Assembly (NCBI GenBank): GCA_003117195.1
Contig: BDSI01000169.1
Span: 156,997-220,996, forward strand
Direction of reading: 5' to 3'
Source of the DNA: Eudorina sp. 2006-703-Eu-15
Lineage: Eukaryota; Chlorophyta; Chlorophyceae; Chlamydomonadales; Volvocaceae
DNA: 64,000 nucleotides
In this document: positions 11,356 through 24,823 of the stretch, one piece after another
How the letters are laid out: every line of letters starts with the position of its first letter
Numbering within the stretch: position 1 is the first letter of the stretch
Made by a program: the position numbers and the translations under genes
The notes under the pieces: model-generated
The model's database searches: none
Told to the model about the DNA's origin: nothing
Seen by the model: the letters and a program-made list of their open reading frames with translations, nothing else

Positions 11356-14300
11356 ATGCTCAGGCCCGCGACCCTCCGGAGAGCTTTCTCCTGCGTCGTC
11401 GGGAGCTTATTACTGACCCTTGCTCTTGCGGCTGGGGATGGCGGGCTCGCAGTTTCACCGCCGACCGCAGTTATGGTGACCAACGGCCAAGACCTGGCGC
11501 GCGCCTTCGTTAATTCAAGCATCTCAGTCGCGCTGCTTGAACATGATGTCTATATGACAGACAGCGACTGGGCTAATATCGCCACGCCGGTGCTCCGGCT
11601 GCGAAACCTAACGGTCCGGTCCATTGACCCGTCCACGACGCGCGACACGGCCCACACGTTGCTCGACTTTGGCTTCGTGGCCTCCAAGGTGGGGAAGGAG
11701 GATTGGGGGACGGAAGGAGGGGAAGACCGGGCGGATGAGAGCGGAGGGAGTGAGCGACAAGGAACACACACACACCGGCTTCTGCCACTTTGTCCCATTC
11801 CTCGGTACGTGCTTAGCAGGTTTCCTGTTGAGCATGTGGGTCACTGGGTTGGGTCGGGTGGATTACTTTTCCAACCACACAGCCGCACCCGGTCCCCCGC
11901 CTGACCCGCCACCAGGGGTGGGACAGCCAACCGGGCCCAACCGGGCGGTGAAGGTCACATCCCCGTGTCCGTATCCACGGCGGGGTGGGGGGAGAGCAGG
12001 CAGGGTGGGGGTCCTTACCGTGATGCATGCCCATCTGGGTCGCGGCGATGGCGGCCGCCACGGAAAGGCAGACCGACCGCTATCGAGGTCCACCAGCCGA
12101 GCTTGGTGGCTCGGCCCGGCGGCTGCCAGGTCCTCCCGGTCTTACCCTCCACTACGCCGTACGTAAACCCCTCGTGCGGTATAGAAGCCCGGCCTCCCCC
12201 TCCCGCCCTCTCCCGCCCTATCCCTGTCTCCCTCTCTCTCCCTCCCTCCCTCTCCCTCTGCCTCCCTCCCTCTCCCTCCCTGCCCTCCCCCCTTCAGATC
12301 CAGCTGGGTCCGAATGTCACCCTGACCTTCAGCGGCCTGTTCCTGAAGAACTACCGCATTGGGAATCACAACATGGCACCTGGTGGGGGGGATGGGGATG
12401 GCTGGAGGGGTTGGGGATGGGGGGTTGGCAGTACCCGAGGGTGGAGGTGGAGCCGGGAGGGCGGCCCTAGGGACGGGACTGGGGGGCTGTGTACTGGCTA
12501 CCGGGGACAAGGCGGGGGCAGGCCGGTGTCGTTGCCGTCGCCCCCCATGGGAGGCCCCCCATGGGAGGCCCCCCATGGGAGGCCCCCGTTTGACTGGTTT
12601 AGGCAGGGCAACGGCAGGTGCAGCACCAGATGAGTTATTCGGCTGTTGTGGTACGGGTCGGGTGGATGGACTCAGGGACATGGGACCACCCGCCCTCCCA
12701 AGCTGTGCCGCCCTAACTTCCAACCTCCAACGTCCAACCTTCAACCTCCCTCCTTCATCCCCTCCCCTGTCCCCTCCCCTGGTCAGGACTGGACATCTTG
12801 ATCCCCACCCCACCCAACGCCTCCTCCGTCATGCTCATAATCGACAGCGTGTTAGTCCACCGTAAGGCCGGGGGGGGCAGGGGAGGGTATGGGATGGGAA
12901 GGGAGGGGAGGATATAGGACATTGGTAGACATGTTGAAGGGGAGGGGGGAAGGGTAGGGAAACGAAGGGAGGGAAGGGAAGGGAGGGCCCTCAAGAGGAA
13001 CGGGACGCGGGGAGGACCTGGGGTGGGGTGGGGTGGGGGGGGGTGGGGTGGGGTGGGGGGCAGCCGGCAGGGGAGCGGCAGGGTTGGGGGGCCGGCGGGC
13101 GCAGCAGCTGGCGGGGCGGGAGACAAGAGGGGATGACTTGTGCTATTGGGGTGGGGTCGGGCCGGCGCCGCGTCGACTGCTGGGGGGCTTACAGTGGAGA
13201 CTTTACACGGGGAGGATGCCAAGATCTTGCCTGGACGCGCTGTACGGTTGCACGGAAGTATTGCTGCCCACCTTCCCGTCTGCCGCTGCGCCCACTTCCG
13301 AACGTCCGGCCCCCTCTGCCCCCCTCCATCTGCCCCCCTCCCTCCGCCTCATCCTGCCGGACGCTGCCGTACTGTGCCGTAATTCAGGAGCATGCTTCCC
13401 CGTCACGTTTCAACTGCAGGTGGGTGCAGTAGGTGCGGGGTGGGTGGCCCGCCCGCCCATCTCCGTCATCAGCCTACCTGCCTAACTCGCCGTACAGTCT
13501 ACCGCCCCCCAAATCCCACCAGCCCCGCGAAGTCCTGGATGGCTCCTTCCAACCCCCCCTCCCTCCATCCCCCCAAAGCGGCCCCCAGGCGCACGCGTCG
13601 TTGACTTTGTCTCTTCTCTGTCGTTTATCTGGCAATCAGAAACGTACTTTCCTCGTTATTTTCGCCCGCGGCCACCCCCATGTAACCCCGCACTAATTCT
13701 CAAACCAACCCAAACCAATCGATACCAACCCAAACCAATCCAAACCAACCCAAACCAACCCAACGGCAGTCTCTGGCCAACTACCCGCGGGACCCCTCCG
13801 TCCCCGGCAAGAACACGGGGAGTGCCGTACTGCCGCCGCAACCGCCCAACTGCACCAACGATTCGACCGCAACGGTGGCGACGCCGATGCAACGGTGCTG
13901 GCCGCACCGGGGCTCGTACGATAACATGGCCGTACCGGGCGCGGAGCTGGATTCGTACGGCAAGACCACGCAGAGCCGAATCGTGGTCATGCTCGTGCAG
14001 GTGTGTGGCGGGCGGGGGGGGTCGCTGGGTGGCCGCGGTGTGTGGGGGGGGTGGGAGGGGGCCGGGGCGGGAGAGGCGGCAGGCAGGGGCGTGGTGGAGG
14101 AGGGAAGTGCAGGGAGCTGCAGAAGGAGGAAGGAGAGTAATGGGGCAGGGGGTTGGTGCTGCCGCGATCACAGCCCTTCAGGGCTGCTGCATCCCAACGA
14201 CCATACCACCAACGATTAAACCACCAGCAACTAAACGCACCAACTAAACGTACCATCGAAACGGATGATCTGCCGACAGGGCAACGGTCTCGCGGGTCGG

Positions 14301-15129
14301 TCGTGTCTGTGTTCTGCCAGGAGCCGTTCAGGGGCGGGCGGGCGGGCGGGTCTCCAGCCGCAGAGGGGCGGATGGGTGGGTCGAAAGGTGGTCCCGACGG
14401 ACGCAGCGGCCCATCCGGGGACCAAGTCCCCTCCTGCGGCCTCCCTCCCCAATCGGGCGAGTGCCCCGGGCACCGGGGGTACGATGGCGGTCTAGGGTTT
14501 CGTGGTGGCGGCCGGGGGAGGGAGGGAGGGAGGGGTGATGGGGTGGGGATGCGTGGAGTGCATGCTAAGGAGATCGCCATGACGAGCTGCGGTTGGTGGT
14601 TGGTGGTTGGGACGCCGGGTCGCCTACGGGCATTGCGCACCCCCCCCCACCCCGGGAGCAGCATCGTCCTTGATTATGTGTTCACACCTCGTCTTGAGCA
14701 GCAGCCGTTCTGTCACGAGCATTGATACAGATACTGAAGTACGGTGCAGTACGGTGCAGTTCAACACGCATGGTGCAGTGCAGCGCAGACAGTACAGCAC
14801 AGATGCCGCCGTGCGGTGTAGCGCAGTACATGTGAGGTACAGTGTAGTACTGTCCAGTGCAGTGATGTCGAGGCGATGGCGTGTGCTGCCACGGCGGCGG
14901 TTCGCGGTCCAACCTCCCGGCCACCCGGACACCCCGCCCGAGAACGACCCCCCGTACCGCAAGTCGATGTGCCGTACATCCGTATGCCGTACACAGGACT
15001 TTTACGTTTGTGAAGTGCTCATGAACGACAGCTGCGTGGCGGCCATGAGTGCCTTGGGTTGCGCCTTCTACACGTTTGCCTCCCTGCACCCCCCGGGGAA
15101 TCCGAAGCCGCTGATGCCTATGCCGGTCA

Positions 15130-15164
<35 letters not shown>

Positions 15165-18100
15165 CCGGCAGCCGCGGATGCGAGCGCGGTGGGGTCTCCA
15201 TCTCCCCCCGGCGGGGGGGCAGCGACCGCCCTTCCGGAGGGTGACAGCGCGGCGAGCACGGACGGTGGCGTTACGGCAGGTGTCATACTGGGCGCCGCGC
15301 TGGGTGGCGCGTTAGGAGGTGAGGGAGGCGGTTGCGCGCGTGCGCGTGTGTTATGCATCTGACCAGGGTTCCCGGTGCTGGCCGAGGGCTGCGAACCACG
15401 GCTAGCCCCAAGCCCTGACGGACCGGCCGCCGAGGTCCGCCCCCCCCTTTTGAGAACCACCTTCCTGCTTGGCCAGGCTCCTGGCTATCAACGGCCCATA
15501 CACCCCCCTCTCCAGCGGCAGCAGCGCAGTTTGAACTGTCTACCAATTTCCTATATAACCTCCCTCCGGGGCCTTTGAACTTCATATACGGTACCCGGAA
15601 GGAAGCACATCCGCGCCTGTCCATGCCCTGTGCCCCTCTCCCCCGTCCATGTCGTCCATGTCGTCCATGTCGTCCATGTCGTCCCATGTCGCCCATGTCG
15701 TCCAATGTCGTCCATGTCGTCCCATGTCCCTCGGGGACCCCCTCCCCCCTGCCCGCGGGGTCAGGCGCTGCGCTTCTGGCGGCGGCGGCCGCGAGCGGAG
15801 CGGTGCTGTGGCGTCGCCGCCAGCTGCGGAAGCCGCGGGGTCCGGGGCCGGCAGCCGGGTCCCCGCGCGGGGCGGGGAGCGCTGACTGCCGGGCGGAAGC
15901 AGGCGGGCGCGGCGGGGGGTTGCGGTCGGAGCTACAGCAGCCGCAGACGCAGTGCCTGTTGAGGTGGGGGCCGGCGGAGGGGAGGTGGGGGCCGGCGGAG
16001 GGGAGGTGGGGGAAAGGGGAGGGGAGGTGGGGGAAGGGGGAGGGGAGGCGGAGGTATAGGAAATTGGTAGACATATTCAAATTGCGCTGCTCTCAGAGCG
16101 ACGTTTCGACTGGAGAAATCGGGGAGGGGAGGTGGGGGAGGGCGCAGGGGGAGAGGAGGTAGGGGAAAGGAAGGAAGCTCGATGGGGTACGGGGCTGCAG
16201 CGGGCTGTGTGGACATGCAAGGGCACCAGCAGGGGAACTGCGCCTCCACCCACCCTCGCCCAGCTCCCACGCACCAGCACCCCAACCACACCCGCAGCCC
16301 CCTCCCCCTTACCCCAACGAAGACCAATCACTCAAACCCATCCTCTTCCCGCACATCCAGCCAACCCACTCACCCGCCCAACCACCCGACTCCCCCCTCG
16401 TATATCGAATACCGTCAACCGCCCCCTCCCTCCCTTTCCTCTCATCCTGCCCCCGCCCCCCCCCCCCCCGCAGCACCAGCAGCAGCGGCGCCGGCCCGTG
16501 TGTGGCCACGGGGTCCGGCCTCCCCTGGAGCGGTGGTGGCCCGCCCGGGCCTCCAGGGAAGGGGACCGGGAAGGAGGGGGACAAGGTCGTCCACCCGGGG
16601 GTCGTCCCGCGGGCCGAGATGGGTGACCCGTTGGCGGCCCCGGGGGAGCCCGGAGAGCCCGGGACCCAGGGGCCTCTGCCTCTGTCCGGGGTGGGGGCCG
16701 GTGCGTCCTGGGGCGGCGGGGCGGCTGGGAGGCACCTCGACGGCGGCGGAGGCGAAGGCGGTGAGGCGACGGAGCGGGGGAGGGCGAGGGCGAGGGCGAG
16801 GGGGTTCCTGCCCTGCCTGCGAACGAATACGCACCCGCCATCACCCGCCCACCCGGCCTGATGGTAGCAGGCGTGTGCGGCGGCATAGGGCCCTGTCTGG
16901 CCCGTTGTGGACCCGCCCGTCGGACATGTCGTACCCGGGGGTGCCGTACCACGGGGTCGCGGGGCCCATCCGTGTGTCGCACCCTCGGGTGTGCCCACTC
17001 CCCCGTCCTGCTGGTTTGGGCTCGTCCACCACCACCACCCCCACCCCCACCCCCACCATCACCACCACCGCAAGCACCACCACCACCACCACCACCACCA
17101 CCACCACCCCCACCCCACCCCCACCATCACCACCACCGCAAGCACCACCACCACCACCACCCCCACCACCACCCCACCACCACCACCGCAAGCACCACCA
17201 CCACCACCACCACCACCATCACCACCACCGCAAGCACCACCCCCACCCCCACCACCATCCCCACCACCACCCCCACCATCACCACCACCGCAAGCACCAC
17301 CACCACCACCACCACCACCATCACCACCACCGCAAGCACCCCCACCCCACCCCCACCATCACCACCACCGCAAGCACCACCACCACCACCACCACCACCA
17401 CCACCACCACCCCCACCATCACCACCACCGCAAGCAGCACCACCACCACCACCACCACCACCACCACCACCACCACCGCAAGCACCCCCACCCCCACCCC
17501 CACCATCACCACCACCGCAAGCACCACCACCACCACCATCACCACCACCGCAAGCACCACCACCACCACCACCACCACCACCACCACCACCGCAAGCACC
17601 ACCACCACCACCCCCATCACCACCACCGCAAGCACCACCACCACCACCACCACCACCACCACCACCACCGCAAGCACCACCACCACCACCACCACCGCAA
17701 GCACCACCACCACCGCAAGCACCTACCACCACCACCACCACCACCACCTACCACCACCACCACAATCACTGCTACCACCACGGCCCGTGTGACCTCCGGC
17801 CCCTCCCAACCCCCCTCCCCTTTCCCCCCTCTCTGTGTCCTGTTCCCGCCGGCCCCCCTCCAGACCCCTCGGCGGTGGTCACCCCCCTCACCCCCTACCG
17901 ACCCGACATCAACCTGCGGCTGGGGCTGGGGCGGGGGCTGGCAGCGGGGCAGGAGGGGACAGCAGCGGAGCGGGCTGCAGCGGAGCAGGGGGGGACAGAG
18001 GCCCCCGCGGGTGTGGGCGCCTCCGCCCCGCCCTCTGACAGCTCGGGTCCGGGGTCGGGTCCGGCTGAGGAGGTGGTCCTGCTGCCGGTGGTGCGGGGCA

Positions 18101-21100
18101 AGGGCTCCTTCGGGCGGGTGGTGGAGGGGGTGTACCGGGGGCAGAGGGTGGCGGTCAAGATCATGTGTACGGGAGATCTCATTCCGGGATCTGGACCCGG
18201 ATGTGGATCCGGTACGGGGATCTCTGTGACGAGCAGCAGCGAGGGGGCGCTTCTGCGGCACAACCTGGCGCACGAGGTGGCGGTGCTGGGTCGGTGCAGT
18301 CACCCCCACGTGGTCCGTCTGCTGGCGGCGTGTGTGGGCCCCCCCCGGTTGTGTCTGGTGATGGAGCTGATGGACACCTCCCTGGAGCTCATGATACGGG
18401 GGGCGCCCAACAACCTGCTGCCCATGGCCACGGTGGGGGGTGGGGGGTGGGGTGGGGGGAGGAGGGGGGATGGGGGGGAGGAGGGGGGGGGAGGGAAATG
18501 TGTGTTAAAGAGAACTGAGCCGCGAATGGGGGGAAGGGGGAATGTATGTGTGTGTATGTGTGTGTGTATTTGCAGCACGTCTTTGCAGCACGTCTTAGCA
18601 CGACATACACGCGCCATGATTCCCCCCGGGGACAAACCCACACCTAGACCTCCAAATTCGTCCTTGCCACTCCCCCACATGGCGCCTCCCTTCCCCCCCT
18701 GCCCGGGCCCCCTCCCTCCCACCCTCACCCCCCAGGTCCTGAGCATCGGTCGGGATATCGCCCGGGGTCTGGAGTACCTGCACCCCACCATCGTGCACCG
18801 GGACCTCAAGGTGGGGCGGCGGGAGGGGTGGGGGGTGAGGGGGAGGAGGGGGAGGTTGAGAGGGGGGGTCCGGAGCGAGGGGGCTGGTGTCCCGGTGGTC
18901 CTACCCCGGTGGCCGGCCCCGCACTGCACCTCCCTTCCCCACCATCCTTCCTCCTCGGACTCTGCCCCCTCGTCCCCCCTCTTGGACGCCCTGCCTCCTG
19001 CCTCCACCTGACCTCCACCCACCCCACCCCCCACCCTCCCCGCAGCCCGCCAACGTGCTTGTGAACGACCCCCTGGGACCCCGCCAGGTGGCCAAGCTGT
19101 CGGTGAGTGGGCACACACCGGGGCAAGGGGGGGGGGAGGGGGGGAGGGGCTGGGGGGAGGAGGGCTGGGGGGAATGGGGGCGGGGGGGGCGGGGGGGAGG
19201 AGGGCTGGAGGGGGAGGGGGGGCTGGGGGAAGGAAGGGGCTTGGGGGGAGGGGTCTGAGGGGAAGGAGGCGGAGTGGGAGGAGGGGGAGGCGGATGGGGG
19301 GAGGACCGGTACAAAAATAAACGCAAAGAGTGGACGAGCAAATTAATATGGCAATTTCATGACTTTTCAGGTCGTCCAAGTTCCTAACACCTCAACAGCC
19401 AAACCACCACACCCCTCCCCTCGGCATACCTCCCCCTCATGACCCTTTCCCTACCTCCCCCCTCCCCCCGGCCCTGCTTGCCCAAAGGACTTCGGACTGG
19501 CCCGGTTGCACAGCTCAGTCCTGGTGACCCGGAACCCCGAGGCGGGCACGGTGCGGGTCGTGGGGTTTAGGGTTGGGGGTTAGGGGTTAGGGGTTGGGGC
19601 TTAGGGTTGGGGGTTGGGGCTTAGGGTTGAGGGTTGGGGCTTAGGGTTGAGGGTTGGGGCTTAGGGGTTGGGGGTTTGGGTTTCGGACATTGGTGGGCAA
19701 CTGACTGAATCGCGCTGGCTGTCAGAGCAAAGGTTCGGTCAACTGTACCACGGTTGCCATAAAAATGCGGACGGACGGACGGACGGACGGACGGACGGAC
19801 GGCTTGTGGACCTGGGCTGGGTGGGGAGGGCTCACCAGCTGCTCAGCTACCTGCCCGCACCCTGTCACTGATGTCCCGTCTGATGTGCCGTCCGTCCTTT
19901 CCTTGACTCCTGCTGCTGTGCCGTGCTGTGTCGTGCTGTGCTGTGCTGTGCTGTGCTGTGCTGCCCTCTCTCCCGTCCGCCATCCTCCGTATGCCGTGCC
20001 GTGACCGTACGGCTGGACCTGCAGCCACCGTACATGGCCCCGGGTAAGACAGCTGCGGGGCGGCCGCTGCAGCCGGGAAGGGGAACAAGGGGGGAAGGAC
20101 CCGAGCTGGGGGCGGGGCTTGGCTGGGGGGAGGGCGGGTAATGCGGACAACTACGATAACATTCGGTGATTTTTTCACGATTTCGCTGTCTTGATTGACA
20201 AAGGAGGTGTAGTACGGCTCCGGCCGGGTAGGGAGCCAGACGACTTGCCTCTGGGGCTGGAGAGCTGTGCGGCGTGGCACACGGTGCAACAGCACGCACC
20301 TCAACACAACCGCGCAAGTGTGCTTAGCAGGCCAGAACACAAACCCCGTGAAGTGAAGCATCGCCCGCCACCCTCGCCTCCCTGTCTCCGGTCCTAACCC
20401 CCTCCGCTTGGCCCCCCCCCTGCCCCCTCCCCCTGCCCCCTCCCCCTGCCCCCTTCTCGTCCTCTGAAGAGTGTTTCGACGCCTTGATAGCGACCCTCTC
20501 CTACCACGTGGACATATACTCGCTTGGTGAGTGACCAGGCCGCCCGCCGACCCGTGGGTCAGTGGGGCGGCGCCCCCCGGGCTGGTGGCCGCACGGGCGG
20601 GCGCGGAATGGACTGGTGGCCAACTGAGCCGTGACGCGTGATGGAATAATGTGAAATGAGGTGGTGGGGGTGACGGGGTGGTGGGGGGAACTCCACTGCC
20701 CCGTGCCCTGTGCCTTGCCGTACAAGTCTCCTCCCCAGTGCCCCCCTGCACAACCCTCCGGGCCCTCCGCGCTCTCGCTCCGACCCCCTCTGTTCGTCTT
20801 CGGGCGCCCCCTGCTGGTCCCCCGGCCCTGGGCCCCCCCCCCCGCCCCACAGGTGTGCTGCTGTGGGTGATGCTGTCCGGGAAGGAGCCCTGGCAGGTGC
20901 GTGACTGGGGGGGGGGGTCAGTGGGGGGGGCGCAGGAGGGCGAGAGGGGAGGAGGGAAGGAGGGCGGGAGGAGGGATAGACAAAGAAGGGCGTGTGTACG
21001 GTATTCACTGGGCTAGCCGGGCCAGGGTTTTCGCGGGCCCAGGGTGATTGCGCGGCAGTGGCTGCTCCGTACCTCCGTAGGCCGGGGGCTCACATCCAAG

Positions 21101-22787
21101 GAGGGCCAGGGCCAGGGCCAGGGCCAGGGCCAGGGCCAGGGCCAGGGCCAGGGCCAGGGCCAGGGCCAGGGCCAGGGCCAGGGCCAGGGCCAGGGCCAGT
21201 CTCAATGGGCGAAACCCCGCGAACCCTCGGCCCATCCGTCCGCGGCTGCGCAGGGCTTAGGCATGGTGCAGCTGGCGTACAAGGTCACGTTCGCTCGGGA
21301 GCGGCCGCCCCTGTGCGCCATCCCTCCCGGCCGCCGGCCGCCCAAGCTGCTGCGCCTGATCCAGGCCTGCTGGGACCCGGACCCGCGGCGGCGCCCCGCG
21401 GCGGCGGAGGTGGTGAAGCAGCTGATGCTGGTGCAGGAGCTGGTGCGGGGCCTGGACTTGGGGCTGGGGCGGGGGGGGGTTGCTGAAGTGGTGTGGCCGG
21501 GGCTGGGGCTGGGGCCGGGGCTGGGGGTTTATGGGGCGGGCACTGGAGGCGTATCGCGCATGGGTGGGGTTGAAATGGGTGGGGGCGTTGGAGGGAGCGT
21601 GGCCTCGCCTTGCGTTGCCCTGCCTGAGGCGGGTGGTGTGTTGCAGTCGGCTGAGGGGCTGAGGGGCGGCGGATGGTGAGATGGGACCGACCACACGAGC
21701 TGGTAGGGGATGGACCTGGCTGCCCCGGCCGGGCCTGCTGCAACTGCTGCAACTGCCGCCCCGGCCGCGCGGCCCCCATCTGTCCTCGACCCAGACACCC
21801 CCCCTTATTCCCCCTCCCCCCCCCGCGGGGCGTCCCTCAATCCGGGACTGCCGGTGACTGTTCTGTCCGTCAGCGTAGTTTGGACCAATCTCCTGTACCC
21901 TGCCCCCCCCCCTCGACCACCGTACACAGCTGGCCCGCGGCACTGTCCAGCCCGACGAGGAGGAGGCCCTTGTGGATGTACGGCAGCTGCGAGTCATCCC
22001 GGACCTGCCCCTGCCCCAGGTGGTACCCCGGCGGCCGCCGCCCCCGCCGCCGCTGCAGCCCCGGCCGCTCCTCCCGCTCCCACCCGTCGAACTGGTGGTC
22101 CCCCGGCACCGCCACCATCTCCACCACCTCCACCACCTCCACCACCTCCACCAGCAGCAGGAGCAGCGGCAGGGACAGGAACAGCGGCAGGGACAGCAGC
22201 AGCGGCAACAAGAGCAACAGGCTCAGCAGCAGCAAGAGCAGCATCAGCAGCACCAACAGCATCAGCCGCAGGCGCAGGCGCAGCATCAGCCGCAGGCGCA
22301 GGCGCAGCAGCAGCCGCAGGCTCAGCAGCCGCAGGTTCAGCAGCCGCAGGTTCAGCAGCAGCAGGTTCAGCAGCAGCAGGTTCAGCAGCAGCAGGTTCAG
22401 CAGCAAGGCGTCAAGCGGTCCACGGCGGCTGTCGGCGGTGGCCTACCCGCCGCAATGCGTGGCGCCCGCCTCCGTGTGGGCCCCCCGCCTGCTGCTGCTG
22501 CCGCCCCCCTGGGACCGCGAGAGAGCTTCACGACGGAGGACCTGTGGGCCTCCGCGGACTGCCTGGACGACCTGACGGGCTCCCGGCTGAGCCTCCCCTC
22601 GGGCAGCGCCTCGGGGGACACCGACACCTGCCTCGCCACCGCCAGCCTCACGGCACATCACACCAGTCCCGGCGCCGGCGCCGGCCCCAGCACCGCCACC
22701 GGCCCCGGCCCCAGCCTGGGGCCTGGCCCCAGCACCGCCACCGCCACCGCCACCGCCACCGGACTCGGGTCCGGGCCCGGGGCGTGA
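11356..22787 (+). CDS. Receptor-like TKL-type protein kinase, complete gene (RLK-2)
   Basis: Starts at the ATG at 11356, followed by a signal peptide (RRAF...SLLLTLALAAG). Supported exons: 11356-11688, 12298-12382, 12787-12861, one or more within 13195-13423, about 13769-14000, 14997-15318, 15765-15963, 16474-16760, 17864-18432, 18736-18810, 19046-19102, 19488-19550, 20025-20043, 20470-20526, 20853-20896, 21254-about 21450, 21930-22787. Phases agree at most joins. Joining 15318 to 15765 builds one transmembrane helix (VTAGVILGAALGG then AALLAAAAASGAVLW) ending in the stop-transfer RRRQLRK. Kinase motifs: GKGSFGRV, RVAVKI, IVHRDLK+PANVL, KLS+DFGLARL, PPYMAP+E, WDPDPRRRP. The C-tail contains a long CAG-encoded Gln run and ends at TGA 22785-22787. 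Ligand and pathway are unknown. The exon layout around 13195-13423 and the end of the 21254 exon are unresolved. Confidence 0.8.
15640..15735. repeat. GTCCAT hexanucleotide repeat just before an RLK-2 acceptor site
   Basis: Repeats of CATGTCGTC/CATGTCGCC fill the end of the intron before the second half of the transmembrane exon (15765). Confidence 0.85.
17029..17765. repeat. CAC trinucleotide array with regular GCAAGC interruptions, in an RLK-2 intron
   Basis: More than 700 bases of CAC/CCC triplets interrupted again and again by an ACCGCAAGCACC motif. All three + frames stay open across it (His-, Thr- or Pro-rich), but the phase-1 donor at 16761 and phase-matched acceptor before 17864 remove it as an intron, and the paralogue has no such stretch. 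I therefore treat it as intronic. Confidence 0.85.
19556..19685. repeat. Degenerate GGGTTAGGG / GGGCTTAGGG repeat in an RLK-2 intron
   Basis: Irregular telomere-like G-rich units directly after the donor at 19551. Units are mixed (GGGTTA, GGGCTTA, GGGTTGA) and located inside a gene, so this is an interstitial simple repeat and not a telomere. Confidence 0.8.
19767..19802. repeat. GGAC tetranucleotide microsatellite
   Basis: Eight to nine perfect GGAC units in the same RLK-2 intron. A GTGCT tract follows at about 19915-19965. Confidence 0.9.
21102..21199. repeat. CCAGGG hexanucleotide microsatellite in an RLK-2 intron
   Basis: About sixteen perfect GGGCCA units between exon 20853-20896 and the C-lobe exon starting at 21254. 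Confidence 0.92.
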
Positions 22788-24769
22788 CGACCCCGCAGCC
22801 CGGGGCAGGGGCTCTCGGGCTGATGACGGGGCGGTGGAAGGGCGGGGGGGGGATGGCGGGGGGGACCGTGATGCCCTGACGGCCTGGCGGGCTGCCTGGT
22901 TGCGGTCGCTGAATGCGCAACAGAGGAGCGGGCGGGAGGAGGGCGGGAGTAGGGCGGGAGTAGGGCGGGAGGAGGGCGGCCGTCAGGCCACCCTGAGCGG
23001 AAGGGTCGACGAGGGGGACGAGGAGGAGGAGGAGGAGGAGGAGGAGGAGGAGAAGCAGAAGCAGAAGCAGGGGGAGGTGGGGGAGGCGTCGGTCGCTGCG
23101 TCGGTGAGGACGGCATGGCGGCGGCGGCGGCGGCGAGGGAGATGCCGTCGTCGTCACGTGGAGCTGACGATGTGCGTGAGGCGAGGAGTTGTACTGGGTG
23201 GTGCGGAGGTGCCTTTGGTTTCTTGCCAGTAGTACTTGGCTTCGAATCCGCCCGGGGACGTGCGCCCGTGTGCAGGGTGCCGATTCCCTGTATGGTGCAG
23301 GTACTTTACTTCCATAACGTGCAACAGGGCTTCAGCCGCGGTTGGGTCGCCTGCTTGCTTGCTTGCTTGTTGAGCAGTGTCCAGCCGTACTAGAGACTGA
23401 TGAGGGGGGCGGTGCTACGGGGCCGGGGCCTTACGGGGCCTTGTATCGCCGTACGTGGTCCTTCCGCAGCTCCCTCCCCCGACCTGTGGGACGCCGAGGC
23501 GGCCGGAGGTTGGATGGGGGGGGCACCGGGCTGTCGGCATTGATCGGACTCCGACGCTGATCTTGCGCGCGCATCGCCCATTCGCCCATTCCCCCATCCA
23601 CCCCAATGACGCCCAGCCAGCCGTTGGATTGGGTCGGTGAGTGGGGCGTTGGGTGCGTGCTTCACCAAACAGACGTTCCCTGGCAACCAGGCACTTGCCA
23701 AGCCCAGTACGGCACCAACGTACAACCGCTCGACATGGGAGAGCACGCGCACGGGTCCCATGGGTCGGTCATGTGGGCTTGACGCCCTCCAGGGCGCTTG
23801 CATCTGTTACCCCACTTGCATACACACTCCAACAGCCCACACGCACATGTCTAAAGCGGTCCAATGGGTTTGCGTGGCCGCGTGTGCGCGTTTGTACCTA
23901 ACACCCCGTCCTGTGCGCGTGTGTGTGTGTGTGCGTGTATATGAACGTATGCATGATTTGGTCCTAGGGGCGCAGCTCCGTGTGGCCAAGTGCCCGCAGC
24001 AGCAGCTGTTGCTGCTGCTTGCTGCTGCCTGCTGCTGCCGTACATTCGGTGACCTGCTGTTGATGCAGCCTGGCCTGGCTTGGCCTGGCCTGGCCCGGCT
24101 AGTAAATAATATACATATATAATGTCTTAATTGCATCACATGCCATGCCATGCCATCACATCACATCGCGATCATGGATGAGGGATTTTCGACATCATCA
24201 TCAGCATGGTGGTGGTGGTGGGGGCATGTTTGCTCGGAGCACCTCGGGGGGGGGGTCTAAGCGCATACGTTTGTGTGTTTCTGGCGTTGTGGGGATCTGG
24301 CAATTTTCGCAGGTGGGGGGTCCTCTGGCACGAAGGTCGTGTAGGTTGGTTGGCTGGTTGATATGGTGGTTGGTTGATTGGTTGGTTGGTTGGTTGGGTG
24401 GGTGCGTGCTGTGCCGTGTTCTCGTGCGTGTGTTTAACAAGAAGCCCACCCATTCGTGCGTGCGTGCGTGTGTGTGTGTGTGTGTGGTTGCATGGCGATG
24501 TGACGTGGTGTGGCGTGGCGCGGGACGGGGCGTGGCGTGGCGGTGTGTTTGTGTTTAGAAATGAGACCCAAGGGGAGGACATAAGTAAGTTAGAAAGGAG
24601 TTGTCAAAAAATAGAAGACACAGACATTCGGGCCCAGAGTTGGTCAAGGAGGGAGGAGCCGGGCGGGGGCTTGTTCCTCCCCCACTGAAAGGGAGCGCTC
24701 GTCACAGCTGCACCACCCCACGGACACCACAGTGTGTGCACGGACACCACAGTGTGTGCACGGACACCA

Positions 24770-24823
<54 letters not shown>

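Noticed and set aside
16861..19011. 716-codon + frame with Pro/His/Thr runs joined to kinase sequence
   Set aside because: The part before 17864 is the CAC array in an intron; the kinase exon is only 17864-18432 and the frame continues past its donor by chance.
19556..19685. Telomere
   Set aside because: Units are irregular and lie inside an intron with genes on both sides.
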